This document shows positions 1-7,560 of a DNA stretch of 23,010 nucleotides, in pieces (within the stretch, counting starts at the first letter, position 1; the number at the start of each line of letters is the position of its first letter). The notes below the pieces were generated by a model, which saw nothing but the letters and a program-made list of their open reading frames with translations, did no database searches and was not told where the DNA came from. A program made the position numbers and the translations under genes. This DNA is from B4-G1 sp964393895 (GTDB lineage: Bacteria; Chloroflexota; Anaerolineae; B4-G1): assembly GCA_964393895.1 (NCBI GenBank), contig CAYMWP010000073.1, forward strand, positions 1 to 23,010, read 5' to 3'.

Positions 1-37
1 TGTGTTTTCTCTGTGCTCTCTGTGTCTCTGTGGTGAG
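1..37. repeat. Low-complexity CTCTGTG-rich intergenic repeat
   Basis: A pyrimidine-rich run built of CTCTGTG / TCTGTG units lies just beyond the stop of the aminotransferase gene and contains no coding signal. It has the look of a short dispersed intergenic repeat. The copy is cut by the window edge, so its full length and any terminator role cannot be judged. A weakly similar GCAGAGACCGCAGAG run is seen on the other strand sense near 17241. Confidence 0.3.
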
Positions 38-66
38 ATGTGGGCAATCACCAGAGTTATTCAAGC

Positions 67-1317
67 CTAGTCTCCGAGCCTTTTCTTCAGCGCCACTCCC
101 AGCCGGCGGATACCTTCGACGATCATGTCAGGCTGACAGTAGGAAAAGTTGAGCCGCATGGCATTGTGTCCCCCATCCTGGTTGGGGTAAAAGCTGACGC
201 CGGGCACGTAGGCGACCTTTTCCTTTATCGCCACCTCGTTGAGGAAAACCTTGGTGTCTATGGATTCCGGCACGCGGGCCCAGAGGAACAACCCTCCTTT
301 AGGGCGGGTCCAACTACAACCTGCGGGCCAAAGCTCGGTCAGTGCGTCGAGCATGGTGTCACGGCGCTCTCTGTAGACCTGGCGCAGCTTTCTGACGTGG
401 GGCTTGAGCAGGCCGCGCTGACAGATGTCGTTGGCGACATATTGGACAAAGGTGCCCGTGTGCAGATCGCATCCCTGCTTGGCTTGCACAAAGCGCGACA
501 TCAGCACCTCCGGGCAGACGATCCAGCCCAGTCGCAGCCCCGGCGTCATGGTCTTGGAAAAAGTGCCGAGGTAGATAGTGCGCTCGGGGATGATGGTGCA
601 GATGGGGGGAATGTCCTCCCCTTCGTACCGCAACTCGCCGTAAGGATCGTCCTCGATGACGGGGAGTTCCAGTTTGGTGGCGATTTCAGCCAATTGCTTG
701 CGGCGCTCCAGGGGCATCGTCGTACCGGCAGGGTTGTGGAAATTGGGCAGGACGTAGATGAACTTGGGCGGTTTACCCGAGTCGGCCAGCACTTTTTCGT
801 AAGCGTGCTCCACTTCGTCCACGATCATTCCGTCGTCGTCGAGGCGCATAGTGTGGTATTTGGCTCCATAGGCGTTCCAGGCCTGGATCGCTCCCAGGTA
901 AGTGGGGCGGCCGGTGAGGACATAGTCACCAGGGTCAATGAAAACCTTGCCGATCAGGTCCAGGGCCTGTTGGGAGCCATTGGTCAGCAGGATGTTGCCG
1001 GGTACGGCCGGGACGCCGTACTTGTGCATCGTGGTTGCCAGGTATTCCTTGAGCGGCACATACCCCTCAGTGGCGCTGTATTGCATGGCCCGAGGCCCAT
1101 CCTCGCGGATGATGTGGCGGCAAGCTTCCTCGATCTCGCGCAGAGGAAAAAGCTCCGGGGCCGGCATGCCGCCGGCCATAGAGATCACGTCCGGTTGTTG
1201 GGTCAGTTTGAGCAGCTCGCGGATGGCGGAGCTTTTCATACCTTCGACGCGCGCGGCCAGATGCGGGGACCAATCCAATTTTGGTACGTCGCGGTTCAAG
1301 TCCATATTCAGTTCCAT
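67..1317 (-). CDS. PLP-dependent aminotransferase, LysN/2-aminoadipate type (fold type I)
   Basis: This 416-residue protein is a class I/II (MocR-catalytic-domain-like) aminotransferase without a DNA-binding domain. Such enzymes move an amino group between 2-aminoadipate, aromatic or branched-chain amino acids and 2-oxoglutarate in the cytoplasm. Visible signatures are the N-terminal substrate loop ISMAGGMPAPELFP (about 45-58), NGSQQALDL (113-121), PNFHNPAGTT (191-200), EDDPYGELRY (222-231), and the Schiff-base lysine K255 in GTFSKTMTPGLRLGW. AMRLNFSY near the C terminus carries the carboxylate-binding arginine. The ATG is chosen because AGGAGG (1328-1333) lies 10 bases upstream. It is the second gene after a 53-residue ORF whose stop lies inside the ribosome-binding region, which suggests translational coupling. 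Substrate cannot be fixed from sequence; no lysine-biosynthesis genes are adjacent. Confidence 0.9.
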   Translation of the reverse strand: MELNMDLNRDVPKLDWSPHLAARVEGMKSSAIRELLKLTQQPDVISMAGGMPAPELFPLREIEEACRHIIREDGPRAMQYSATEGYVPLKEYLATTMHKYGVPAVPGNILLTNGSQQALDLIGKVFIDPGDYVLTGRPTYLGAIQAWNAYGAKYHTMRLDDDGMIVDEVEHAYEKVLADSGKPPKFIYVLPNFHNPAGTTMPLERRKQLAEIATKLELPVIEDDPYGELRYEGEDIPPICTIIPERTIYLGTFSKTMTPGLRLGWIVCPEVLMSRFVQAKQGCDLHTGTFVQYVANDICQRGLLKPHVRKLRQVYRERRDTMLDALTELWPAGCSWTRPKGGLFLWARVPESIDTKVFLNEVAIKEKVAYVPGVSFYPNQDGGHNAMRLNFSYCQPDMIVEGIRRLGVALKKRLGD

Positions 1318-1324
1318 CGCTCGT

Positions 1325-1486
1325 TTACCTCCTGTTACGTGAATAGTAGGTGAGCCTGACCAACAAATAGCCCGCCATAACCAGCGGCGTGGCGATTACC
1401 TGCGCGAGAACGTCGCCGTCGGTTATCTGGCGGGCGATGAAGAAGGATACCAGTTCGTCTATATAATCGGTTGCCACGCGGGCCAT
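1325..1486 (-). CDS. Small protein of unknown function (53 aa), upstream of the aminotransferase
   Basis: An ATG-started 53-codon frame (begins MARVATDYIDELVSFF) runs from just after a good leftward promoter to a TAA that overlaps the aminotransferase ribosome-binding site. The only in-frame ATG upstream limit is set by a stop 11 codons earlier. The N-terminal half is acidic and amphipathic. The second half (about 27-46, VLAQVIATPLVMAGYLLVRL) is hydrophobic enough for one membrane helix, followed by a basic end NRR. I do not recognise a family. Its position between promoter and aminotransferase, with 7 bases between its stop and the next ATG, is the main reason to consider it real. It could instead be an untranslated or leader ORF. 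Confidence 0.5.
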   Translation of the reverse strand: MARVATDYIDELVSFFIARQITDGDVLAQVIATPLVMAGYLLVRLTYYSRNRR

Positions 1487-1519
1487 ATATACTGTCCCAG
1501 CCTTGCTCCCTTGTGATTA

Positions 1520-1548
1520 ATTGTAGCATCAGAAGCGCGTTAGGTCAA
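1520..1548 (-). promoter_or_regulatory. Sigma70-type promoter for small ORF/aminotransferase
   Basis: Reading leftward, TTGACC (1548-1543) and TACAAT (1525-1520) are separated by exactly 17 bases, close to the housekeeping consensus. A start near 1513 would give a leader of about 27 bases to the 53-residue ORF. It faces the rightward promoter at 1585-1614. Confidence 0.6.
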
Positions 1549-1584
1549 ATGATGGATGTCACAGCCTGGTACGATGAACGGTAC

Positions 1585-1614
1585 TTGACTATCATGCGAC
1601 ATAGAGTATATAAT
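1585..1614 (+). promoter_or_regulatory. Sigma70-type promoter for the Stn/Nuo-like operon
   Basis: TTGACT (1585-1590) and TATAAT (1609-1614) are spaced by 18 bases. The predicted start near 1621 leaves a leader of about 75 bases before the NuoE-like ATG at 1696. The two -35 boxes of this divergent pair are only 36 bases apart, so one regulator could control both directions; no convincing operator palindrome was found between them. Confidence 0.6.
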
Positions 1615-1637
1615 AACCAGGTTGGTGTATCATCGGC

Positions 1638-1664
1638 AATAAATCTTTGCGCGGCAAATTTATT
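1638..1664 (+). promoter_or_regulatory. Leader hairpin in the 5' UTR of the NuoE-like gene
   Basis: AATAAA pairs with TTTATT and, after a two-base bulge, TTTGC pairs with GCAAA around a GCG loop. It sits 31 bases ahead of the ATG and about 16 bases ahead of the AAGGAGG ribosome-binding site (1681-1687). It has no U-tract, so it is not a terminator; mRNA stability or a protein site are possible roles. The pairing is seen in the sequence; function is guesswork. Confidence 0.35.
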
Positions 1665-1695
1665 GGTCGTAATTCTATCAAAGGAGGATTCAGTT

Positions 1696-2196
1696 ATGAG
1701 CGATCCGGTGGTCACAGGTGATATAGATCTCTCAGTCGTTGATGAAATGATCGAGCAGTACGGAACGGATACCTCGGCGGCCATTCCCATCCTGCTGGGA
1801 TTGCAGGAGAGATATAGGTATTTGCCTATTGACGCTCTGCGATACGTCACCGAGAAAACCGAGGCTACTCCCGATCAAGTTTATGGCGTGGCGACATTTT
1901 ACGGTCAGTTCCGTCTGAAACCGGTCGGCGAGCACATAGTGCGGGTTTGCCACGGCACGGCCTGTCACGTGCGGGGGGCAGTCAGCATTGACCAGACCGT
2001 CTGCGATGCGCTCGGCCTCGCGGATGGCGAGGACACGACAGAGGACTATCAGTACACGTTGGAAAAGGTGGCATGCCTGGGGTGTTGCAGCTTGTCACCC
2101 GTGATAATGATTGACGACAAGGTGTACGGGAGTTTGACCCGCAAAAAGGTGCAAAGGATTTTCAAGAAAATTGGACGAGAGGAGGCCAAGCAATGA
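1696..2196 (+). CDS. nuoE: NuoE/HydC-like [2Fe-2S] thioredoxin-fold subunit of a bifurcating-type NAD oxidoreductase (StnC-like)
   Basis: This 166-residue protein is the small electron-transfer subunit that partners a NuoF-like flavoprotein in complex I, [FeFe]-hydrogenase HydABC and Stn transhydrogenase. A helical N-terminal domain (about 15-75, with the family motif TPDQVYGVATFYGQF) is followed by the thioredoxin-like domain. The four [2Fe-2S] ligands are visible: C-H-G-T-A-C near residue 80 and C-L-G-C near residue 121. Length is normal for the family. The start is the ATG at 1696 because AAGGAGG lies 8 bases before it; an upstream in-frame ATG at 1471 would run through the promoter. Its stop overlaps the next start as ATGA, implying tight stoichiometry. 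The symbol denotes the family, since the rest of complex I is absent. Confidence 0.92.
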   Translation: MSDPVVTGDIDLSVVDEMIEQYGTDTSAAIPILLGLQERYRYLPIDALRYVTEKTEATPDQVYGVATFYGQFRLKPVGEHIVRVCHGTACHVRGAVSIDQTVCDALGLADGEDTTEDYQYTLEKVACLGCCSLSPVIMIDDKVYGSLTRKKVQRIFKKIGREEAKQ

Positions 2197-3971
2197 CTCA
2201 GACCCAAATCATTGTGGGGATGGCCTCCTGTGGCCTCGCTGCCGGGGCGCAGGAAGCGTACGATGTGTTTGAGCAAAAATTGAGCGAGACGGACGCCGAC
2301 GCCGCACTGGGTCTTTCCGGGTGCATAGGCACCTGCTTTCTCGAACCGGTCGTCAAAGTCGTCGGGCACGACGGCGAGGAGTGGACTTATGGCGAGGTGA
2401 CGGCCGACCGTGCGACAGAGATCTTTGAGCAGCACGTGGTCGGCGGCGAGCCGGTTCTGGAGTGGACCTTTGAGAAAGGGGAGCACGCGGACGAGATCGA
2501 AACCTTTATGGGCCGGCAGGTGCGCATCGTTATGCGCAACTGCGGAGAGATCAATCCCGAAAAGATTGACGAATATCTGGAACGGGACGGGTACAAGGCT
2601 ATCGAGAAGGCTGTCACCGCGATGACACCCGACGACGTGATCGAAGAGATCAGCAAATCGGGGCTGCGCGGGCGCGGCGGGGCCGGCTTTCCCACCGGGC
2701 GCAAGTGGAAGTTTGCCCGTGATGCCCCTGGCGATGCTGAAAAGTACATCATCTGCAACGCCGACGAGGGCGACCCTGGCGCATTTATGAACCGCACCGT
2801 GTTGGAGAGCGACCCCCACAGTATGCTGGAGGGCATGATGATCGCCGGGTACGCCATTGGTTCGAGCCAGGGCTACATCTACTGCCGGGCCGAGTACCCG
2901 CTGGCGATTCACCGTTTAGAGATCGCGCTGGCCCAGGCCCGCGAGCGGGGTTTCCTGGGCGACAATCTCTTTGGCACCGATTTCTCCTTCAACATTGAGA
3001 TCAGGCAGGGGGCGGGCGCGTTCGTCTGCGGCGAGGAGACCGCCTTGATCGCCTCCATTGAGGGCAAGCGCGGTATGCCGCGCCTGCGCCCTCCTTACCC
3101 GGCCGTGTCGGGGCTTTTCGGCAGGCCCACCATCATCAACAACGTAAACACGTTGACCAACATTGCCTGGATCATTCTCAACGGCGCCGACGAATTTATA
3201 AAGTATGGAACTGAGACGTGCCGGGGCACAAAGGTCTTTTCGCTGGCGGGCAAAATCGCGCGCGGCGGTTCGGTAGAGGTGCCGATGGGCACCACGCTGG
3301 GCGAGATCGTTCACGATATTGGAGGCGGCTCCTATTCCGGCAAGCCGGTCAAGGCTGTGCAGATGGGCGGCCCGTCGGGCGGCTGCGTGCCGCTGTCGCT
3401 GTTCGATACCCGGGTGGACTATGAAGAGCTGGTCAAGACGGGGGCCATCGTCGGCTCTGGCGGTATGGTGATCATGGACGAGGACACCTGTATGGTGGAC
3501 ATCGCCCGCTTCTTCCTCGACTTTACCCAGGCAGAATCGTGCGGCAAGTGCACTTATTGTCGCATCGGCACGCGCCGGATGCTGGAAATCCTCACCCGCA
3601 TCTGCTCTGGCGAGGGCAGGATGGAAGACCTGGACACGCTGGAGGAGTTGGCGGACAAGATAAAGAACACCTCTCTGTGCGCTTTGGGAGGCACGGCGCC
3701 TAACCCAGTGTTGACGACGCTGCGCTACTTTCGCGACGAGTACGTCACCCACGTGCGCGATCACAAGTGCCCGGCCAGAGTGTGCAAGCCCTTGCTGACG
3801 TATTCCATCGTCGCCGATGCCTGTACCGGCTGCGGGGTTTGCAAGCGTGCCTGTCCGTCCAACGCGATCACGGGCGAGAAGAAAGAACCCCACGAGATTG
3901 ATCCCGATCTGTGCATCAAGTGTGGGGCTTGTTACGAGGTCTGTACCTTCGACGCGGTCTACGTAGAGTGA
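2193..3971 (+). CDS. nuoF: NuoF/HydB-like NADH-binding FMN/Fe-S subunit (StnB-like)
   Basis: This 592-residue subunit oxidises or reduces NAD(H) at FMN and passes electrons through Fe-S clusters. Domains in order: an N-terminal thioredoxin-like [2Fe-2S] domain (cysteines near 13, 44 and 48); the NuoF core with the nucleotide loop GRGGAGFPTGRKW and NADEGDPGAF; an SLBB segment; the [4Fe-4S] motif ESCGKCTYCRIGTRRM plus a later cysteine (TSLCALGG); and a C-terminal 2x[4Fe-4S] ferredoxin with CTGCGVCKRACP and CIKCGACYEVC. The extra N- and C-terminal cluster domains, absent from respiratory NuoF, are the hallmark of HydB/HndC/Stn-type cytosolic bifurcating complexes. It begins inside the preceding stop (ATGA) and ends 11 bases before the next gene. 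No transmembrane segments are seen. Confidence 0.93.
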   Translation: MTQTQIIVGMASCGLAAGAQEAYDVFEQKLSETDADAALGLSGCIGTCFLEPVVKVVGHDGEEWTYGEVTADRATEIFEQHVVGGEPVLEWTFEKGEHADEIETFMGRQVRIVMRNCGEINPEKIDEYLERDGYKAIEKAVTAMTPDDVIEEISKSGLRGRGGAGFPTGRKWKFARDAPGDAEKYIICNADEGDPGAFMNRTVLESDPHSMLEGMMIAGYAIGSSQGYIYCRAEYPLAIHRLEIALAQARERGFLGDNLFGTDFSFNIEIRQGAGAFVCGEETALIASIEGKRGMPRLRPPYPAVSGLFGRPTIINNVNTLTNIAWIILNGADEFIKYGTETCRGTKVFSLAGKIARGGSVEVPMGTTLGEIVHDIGGGSYSGKPVKAVQMGGPSGGCVPLSLFDTRVDYEELVKTGAIVGSGGMVIMDEDTCMVDIARFFLDFTQAESCGKCTYCRIGTRRMLEILTRICSGEGRMEDLDTLEELADKIKNTSLCALGGTAPNPVLTTLRYFRDEYVTHVRDHKCPARVCKPLLTYSIVADACTGCGVCKRACPSNAITGEKKEPHEIDPDLCIKCGACYEVCTFDAVYVE

Positions 3972-3982
3972 GAGGTGTGACA

Positions 3983-6040
3983 ATGAATAAAGTAAAACTG
4001 ACGATTGATGGCCGTGATTTGAACGTCCCTGCGGATTGGACGGTTTTGGAAGCGGCGCGCGACGCCGGAATAGAGATCCCCACCCTGTGCTACCATCCGG
4101 AATTGGAGGTGTTCAACTCTTGTCTCCTGTGCGTGGTCAAGGTGGAGGGGATGGGCAAGCCCGTTCTCTCGTGCGGTACGCAGGTGCGCGATGGTATGGT
4201 CGTCACGACCGATAGCGACCTGATCCGCGACACGCGCCGCATCGCTTTGGAGCTATTGCTCTCCGAGCATTGCGGCGATTGCTTTGGGCCGTGCAAGATC
4301 GCCTGCCCGGCGGAATGTGACGCCGCCGGCTACATCCACAGTATCGCCCACCGGGATTACGCCGAGGCGATCCGCATCATCAAGGCGGATATTCCCCTGG
4401 CGGCGGCGTTGGGGCGAGTCTGTCCGGCTCCGTGCGAGGACGTATGTCGCCGCCACCGGGTGGACGAACCGTTGGCCATCCACGCGCTCAAGCGGTTCGC
4501 GGCGGACTGGGATCTAGCCAGCGGCCAACCCTATATGCCGGAGGTAGCGCCGGATACGGGCCGCAAAGTGGCGGTGGTCGGCGCCGGGCCGGCGGGTCTC
4601 GCGGCCGCCTACTACTTGCGCCAGATGGGGCACGCGGTGACCATCTTTGAGGCGCACGAGGAGCCGGGCGGCATGCTGCGCTATGGCATCCCCGCTTACC
4701 GTCTGCCGCGCGAACAACTGACGGCCGAGATCGGAACGATCACCGGTCTCGGCATTGACTTGCGGTGCGGCACGAGAGTGGGTGGCGACGTTGCCTTTGC
4801 CGAGTTGCGGGAAAAGTACGACGCCGTGTTCCTGGGCATCGGCGCGCAAAGCTCGCGCATGATGAACATCCCCGGCGAGGACAGCGACCGCGTGTGGGGC
4901 GGCGTCGAGCTGCTGGACCGCGTGGCGCGGGGCGAGGAGGTGGACGTGGGGCGCCGGGTGGCCGTGGTCGGCGGAGGCAATACGGCCGTGGACACGGTGC
5001 GCACCGTGCTCCGCTTTGGGGCCGAGGCCACGATCCTCTACCGCCGCTCGCGGCAAGAGATGCCCGCGCTGGATATCGAGATCAAGGCGGCGGAGGAGGA
5101 GGGGGTCGAGTTTCACTTCCTGGTGTCGCCCATCGCCATCGAGGAGACCGAGCCCGGGCTAAAGGTGACCAACATCCGCATGGAGCTAGGTCCGCCCGAT
5201 GATAGCGGTCGTCGCCGCCCGGTTCCCATCTCAGGCTCCGAGTTCACCGTCGAGTGTGATACGCTGGTCATGGCTATCGGCCAGGTGGTGAATTCCGCCT
5301 GCTTCGAGGGCAGTGGCATCGAGATTGATCGGGGTGGGCGCATCGTGGTCAACGAAAGGACGATGCAAACCGCAGTGCCGGACGTTTTCGCCGGCGGCGA
5401 CGACGTCACCGGGCCGGACATCGCCGTGCGGGCGATAGGAGCGGGCCACCGGGCCGCCATCAGCATTGACCAGTATCTGCGGGGCGAGGAGGTGGTTGGC
5501 CGGGCCGAGGTGTGGAACTCCTCAATGGGCGCGCTGGACGAGGTGGACGAATCCCGCTTTGCCGGCGTGGAAAAGGCCGCGCGCCAGGAGACGCCGGAGC
5601 TGGCGTTGAGCCGGCGAACTTGTACGTTTGAAGAAGTGGACAAGTGTTTCAGTGAAGAAATGGCCGTTGCTGAGGCAAGTCGCTGTCTCGAGTGTGCTTG
5701 CGTGGCCGTTGATGATTGTCTGCTGCGGGAGTATGGCATCGAGTATGGGGCCGAGCCGAATCGCTTTGACGGCAAGATGCACACGTACACGCTGGACGAC
5801 TCGCACGCGGCGCTGACCCAGGAGGCCGGCAAGTGTATTCTGTGCGGTTTGTGCGTGCGTATGTGCAGCGACGTGAAGGGGTTAAGGGTCTTTAACTTTG
5901 CCAATCGCGGCTTTGAGGCGCGCGTCATCCCTTACTTTGGGCTGCCACTGGGCGAGACCACCTGTGATGGCTGTCTCAAGTGCGTCGAGGTCTGTCCCAC
6001 CGGAACCCTGGTTGCGCGCGATGGAGGTGCAGAGGCCTAA
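3983..6040 (+). CDS. NuoG-N-terminal/GltD-like FAD-NAD(P) oxidoreductase with ferredoxin tail (StnA-like)
   Basis: This 685-residue fusion probably holds the NADPH site of the complex. Residues 1-75 form a [2Fe-2S] ferredoxin (C36, C47, C50, C64). Residues 90-170 are the cysteine-rich GltD/NfnB N-terminal domain (C97, C100, C104, C108, C112, C147, C151, C155). Residues 195-500 are the glutamate-synthase-beta-like flavoprotein, with FAD loop VVGAGPAG (about 198-205) and second dinucleotide loop VVGGGNTA (328-335). Further cysteines lie at 568-580, and a C-terminal 2x[4Fe-4S] ferredoxin has C618/621/624/628 and C661/664/667/671. In HydA this position carries an H-cluster domain; here GltD replaces it, matching the Sporomusa Stn transhydrogenase. 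The ATG at 3983 follows GAGAGGTG; a longer frame from 3911 would overlap the previous gene. An NADPH-linked partner of a distant dehydrogenase is the alternative. Confidence 0.88.
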   Translation: MNKVKLTIDGRDLNVPADWTVLEAARDAGIEIPTLCYHPELEVFNSCLLCVVKVEGMGKPVLSCGTQVRDGMVVTTDSDLIRDTRRIALELLLSEHCGDCFGPCKIACPAECDAAGYIHSIAHRDYAEAIRIIKADIPLAAALGRVCPAPCEDVCRRHRVDEPLAIHALKRFAADWDLASGQPYMPEVAPDTGRKVAVVGAGPAGLAAAYYLRQMGHAVTIFEAHEEPGGMLRYGIPAYRLPREQLTAEIGTITGLGIDLRCGTRVGGDVAFAELREKYDAVFLGIGAQSSRMMNIPGEDSDRVWGGVELLDRVARGEEVDVGRRVAVVGGGNTAVDTVRTVLRFGAEATILYRRSRQEMPALDIEIKAAEEEGVEFHFLVSPIAIEETEPGLKVTNIRMELGPPDDSGRRRPVPISGSEFTVECDTLVMAIGQVVNSACFEGSGIEIDRGGRIVVNERTMQTAVPDVFAGGDDVTGPDIAVRAIGAGHRAAISIDQYLRGEEVVGRAEVWNSSMGALDEVDESRFAGVEKAARQETPELALSRRTCTFEEVDKCFSEEMAVAEASRCLECACVAVDDCLLREYGIEYGAEPNRFDGKMHTYTLDDSHAALTQEAGKCILCGLCVRMCSDVKGLRVFNFANRGFEARVIPYFGLPLGETTCDGCLKCVEVCPTGTLVARDGGAEA

Positions 6041-6063
6041 CTTGTTCGTTCGATGAACCAAAG

Positions 6064-6126
6064 CCGCTCCCTTGAGCGGTATCACAAACCCTAAAGGTTT
6101 CGGAAAACCTTTAGGGTTTTTCTTTT
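6064..6126 (+). terminator. Double hairpin and rho-independent terminator after the Stn-like operon
   Basis: A 6-bp hairpin (CCGCTC / GAGCGG, 6064-6079) is followed by a perfect 15-bp stem, 6086-6100 pairing with 6105-6119 around a CGGA loop. The descending arm runs into TTTTCTTTT. It ends the rightward operon. The convergent LysM gene stops at 6143, but the reverse direction has only three U residues after the stem, so it is probably weaker that way. Confidence 0.9.
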
Positions 6127-6142
6127 CCCCAAACCCCTTCGC

Positions 6143-7384
6143 TCAGCGAGTTGGGGTGGAGGTAAGAGTGGAAGTGAGTGTGGCGCTGGGCGTCAGCGTG
6201 GGCGTGGAAGTAGGAGTGGCCGTGGGAGTAGCGCTGGGGGTCAGCGAGGGAGTGGGTGTGACATCCAGCCAGAAGAGAGTACGTGACGCACCGGGGGACC
6301 CGGCTTCTTTGTAGATCGTCTGGTCCCCTATGCCCCGCGTCTCTCGCACGACCTGCACATCCCAACGAAACTCGTCGGTGCCGGCAGTCGCCAACAGATC
6401 GAAGGGCACGCGCCAGGCAGTGGTGCGAGTGTAAATGCTCTCCAATGGCACGCTGCTGGAAGAGCGAAAGAGCGTGGCTCTGTACCATTCATTGTCGTTC
6501 AGCACACTCACCGAACCCCATTGCAGGACGATGGGCTCAGTGTCGCTCACGAATATGGCGCCGTCGGGCGGGCTGAACAGGGGCGGGGCCGGATAGGGAG
6601 GAATGGGAGTAGGGGTGGCGTTGGGGTCAACGGTCGGCACGGCCGTTGGCGCCGGCGTGCCCAGCGGGATAACGAGAGTCTGATTGACAAAGATGGTGGT
6701 GTCGCCTACGGGCAAGTCATTGATTTCGTGGAGTAGCGCGACCGAGACCCCATATTGTTGGGCGATGGTGATCAGCGTCTCACCCGGCTCGACGACGTGG
6801 ATGAGGTAATCGCCCGGCGTCGGCGTGGGAACGTCCGGATCGAGCGTAGCGGTGGGCGCGGGAGTGGGCGTTCCCACCGGGATGAGCAAAACTTGCCCCA
6901 CCTGAAGCAGGTTTGACTCTATTCCCGGATTCAGGGCCACGACGGCCTCGACGGTGGTGCCGTGCATCTCTGCGATGGTGATGAGCGTCTCTCCCTCTTG
7001 CACCTGGTGGACGACGGGGGGAATGGGCGTGGGTGACGGAGACGGAGTGGGCGTGTGGGTGGATGTGGCGGTAGGCGCGGGAGAGGACGTCGGGGTGGGA
7101 ACGGCCGTAGGCGTTGGTTCTGTCTCGGCGGTCATCAGCTTGTAGACTCCAAAGCCGACGGCCGCCAGGATTAGCAGGGCCAGTCCGACGACGATCAAGG
7201 CCCTGATCCACATGGGCAATCCGGGCCGCGATTTTGCTGCCTGGGGAGCGATCTCTGTCTCTACGAGCGAGGCCCCGCACATCAGGCAGGTAGTGGCCTG
7301 AGAGGCCACCCGCGTTCCGCAGGCAGGACAGCGGCGCGGTTCATCGTCGGGGAGTGAGACTTGAGGTTCTTGGGCCATTTCCAT
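6143..7384 (-). CDS. Zinc-ribbon, single-TM, double-LysM cell-envelope protein with Thr/Pro-rich linkers
   Basis: The 413-residue protein starts with a cytoplasmic zinc ribbon (C19, C22, C33, C36), followed by one transmembrane helix (about 58-80). A Thr-Pro linker leads to two LysM modules (about 126-172 and 192-240), each with the typical EGETLITIA or PGETLITIA opening, which bind peptidoglycan or other glycans. A further extracellular beta-rich domain (about 270-375, with FRWDVQVV) and a 30-residue Thr/Pro tail finish the protein. The type II-like topology places LysM outside. The ATG has no clear Shine-Dalgarno; an in-frame ATG two codons later is equally possible. It converges on the Stn-like operon and is alone in its transcription unit. 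LysM assignment is firm; the biological role is not. The repetitive tail gives the DNA at 6150-6260 its low complexity. Confidence 0.88.
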   Translation of the reverse strand: MEMAQEPQVSLPDDEPRRCPACGTRVASQATTCLMCGASLVETEIAPQAAKSRPGLPMWIRALIVVGLALLILAAVGFGVYKLMTAETEPTPTAVPTPTSSPAPTATSTHTPTPSPSPTPIPPVVHQVQEGETLITIAEMHGTTVEAVVALNPGIESNLLQVGQVLLIPVGTPTPAPTATLDPDVPTPTPGDYLIHVVEPGETLITIAQQYGVSVALLHEINDLPVGDTTIFVNQTLVIPLGTPAPTAVPTVDPNATPTPIPPYPAPPLFSPPDGAIFVSDTEPIVLQWGSVSVLNDNEWYRATLFRSSSSVPLESIYTRTTAWRVPFDLLATAGTDEFRWDVQVVRETRGIGDQTIYKEAGSPGASRTLFWLDVTPTPSLTPSATPTATPTSTPTLTPSATLTSTLTSTPTR

Positions 7385-7403
7385 TTACCGGGTAACGGGG
7401 GAT

Positions 7404-7431
7404 ATGATAGCACAGAAGCAGGAAATGACAA
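7404..7431 (-). promoter_or_regulatory. Probable promoter of the LysM gene
   Basis: Reading leftward, TTGTCA (7431-7426) and TATCAT (7409-7404) are spaced by 16 bases, each one mismatch from consensus. Transcription near 7397 would leave a leader of only about 13 bases with no Shine-Dalgarno, which fits the absence of a ribosome-binding site before the ATG. Confidence 0.4.
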
Positions 7432-7470
7432 CCAAGCCTCGTTTGCGTCATTTTCTCCCGTAAGCGGCAA

Positions 7471-7499
7471 TTGACCTCTGGGCAAAGTTGGGCTATACT
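7471..7499 (+). promoter_or_regulatory. Sigma70-type promoter of the cysteine-less radical SAM paralogue
   Basis: TTGACC (7471-7476) and TATACT (7494-7499) are separated by 17 bases. The predicted start near 7506 leaves about 55 bases of leader before the ATG at 7561. The well-kept promoter and an AAGGAGGA ribosome-binding site argue that the cluster-less gene is expressed rather than dead. Confidence 0.6.
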
Positions 7500-7560
7500 G
7501 ATACACCACTACGACAAATGCGTTCTAGTCAAGGCGTCGTTACGTTTAAGGAGGAAGCCC

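Noticed and set aside
40..1353. A long rightward open frame (437 codons) opposite the aminotransferase gene
   Set aside because: It is the antisense shadow of a gene with clear PLP-enzyme motifs; it has no ribosome-binding site and no recognisable domain.
1511..1528. Rex (redox) operator near the leftward -10 box
   Set aside because: Only one TTGTGA half-site is present; the inverted partner TCACAA is missing at the expected distance.
2049..3983. Long leftward frames opposite the NuoF-like gene
   Set aside because: They are His/Arg/Ala-rich antisense frames, as expected in GC-rich coding DNA; the plus-strand protein has complete family motifs.
6072..6314. Val/Gly-rich rightward frame with repeated GVxVGV units
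   Set aside because: It is the antisense reading of the Thr/Pro-rich tail of the LysM protein, not a repeat protein.
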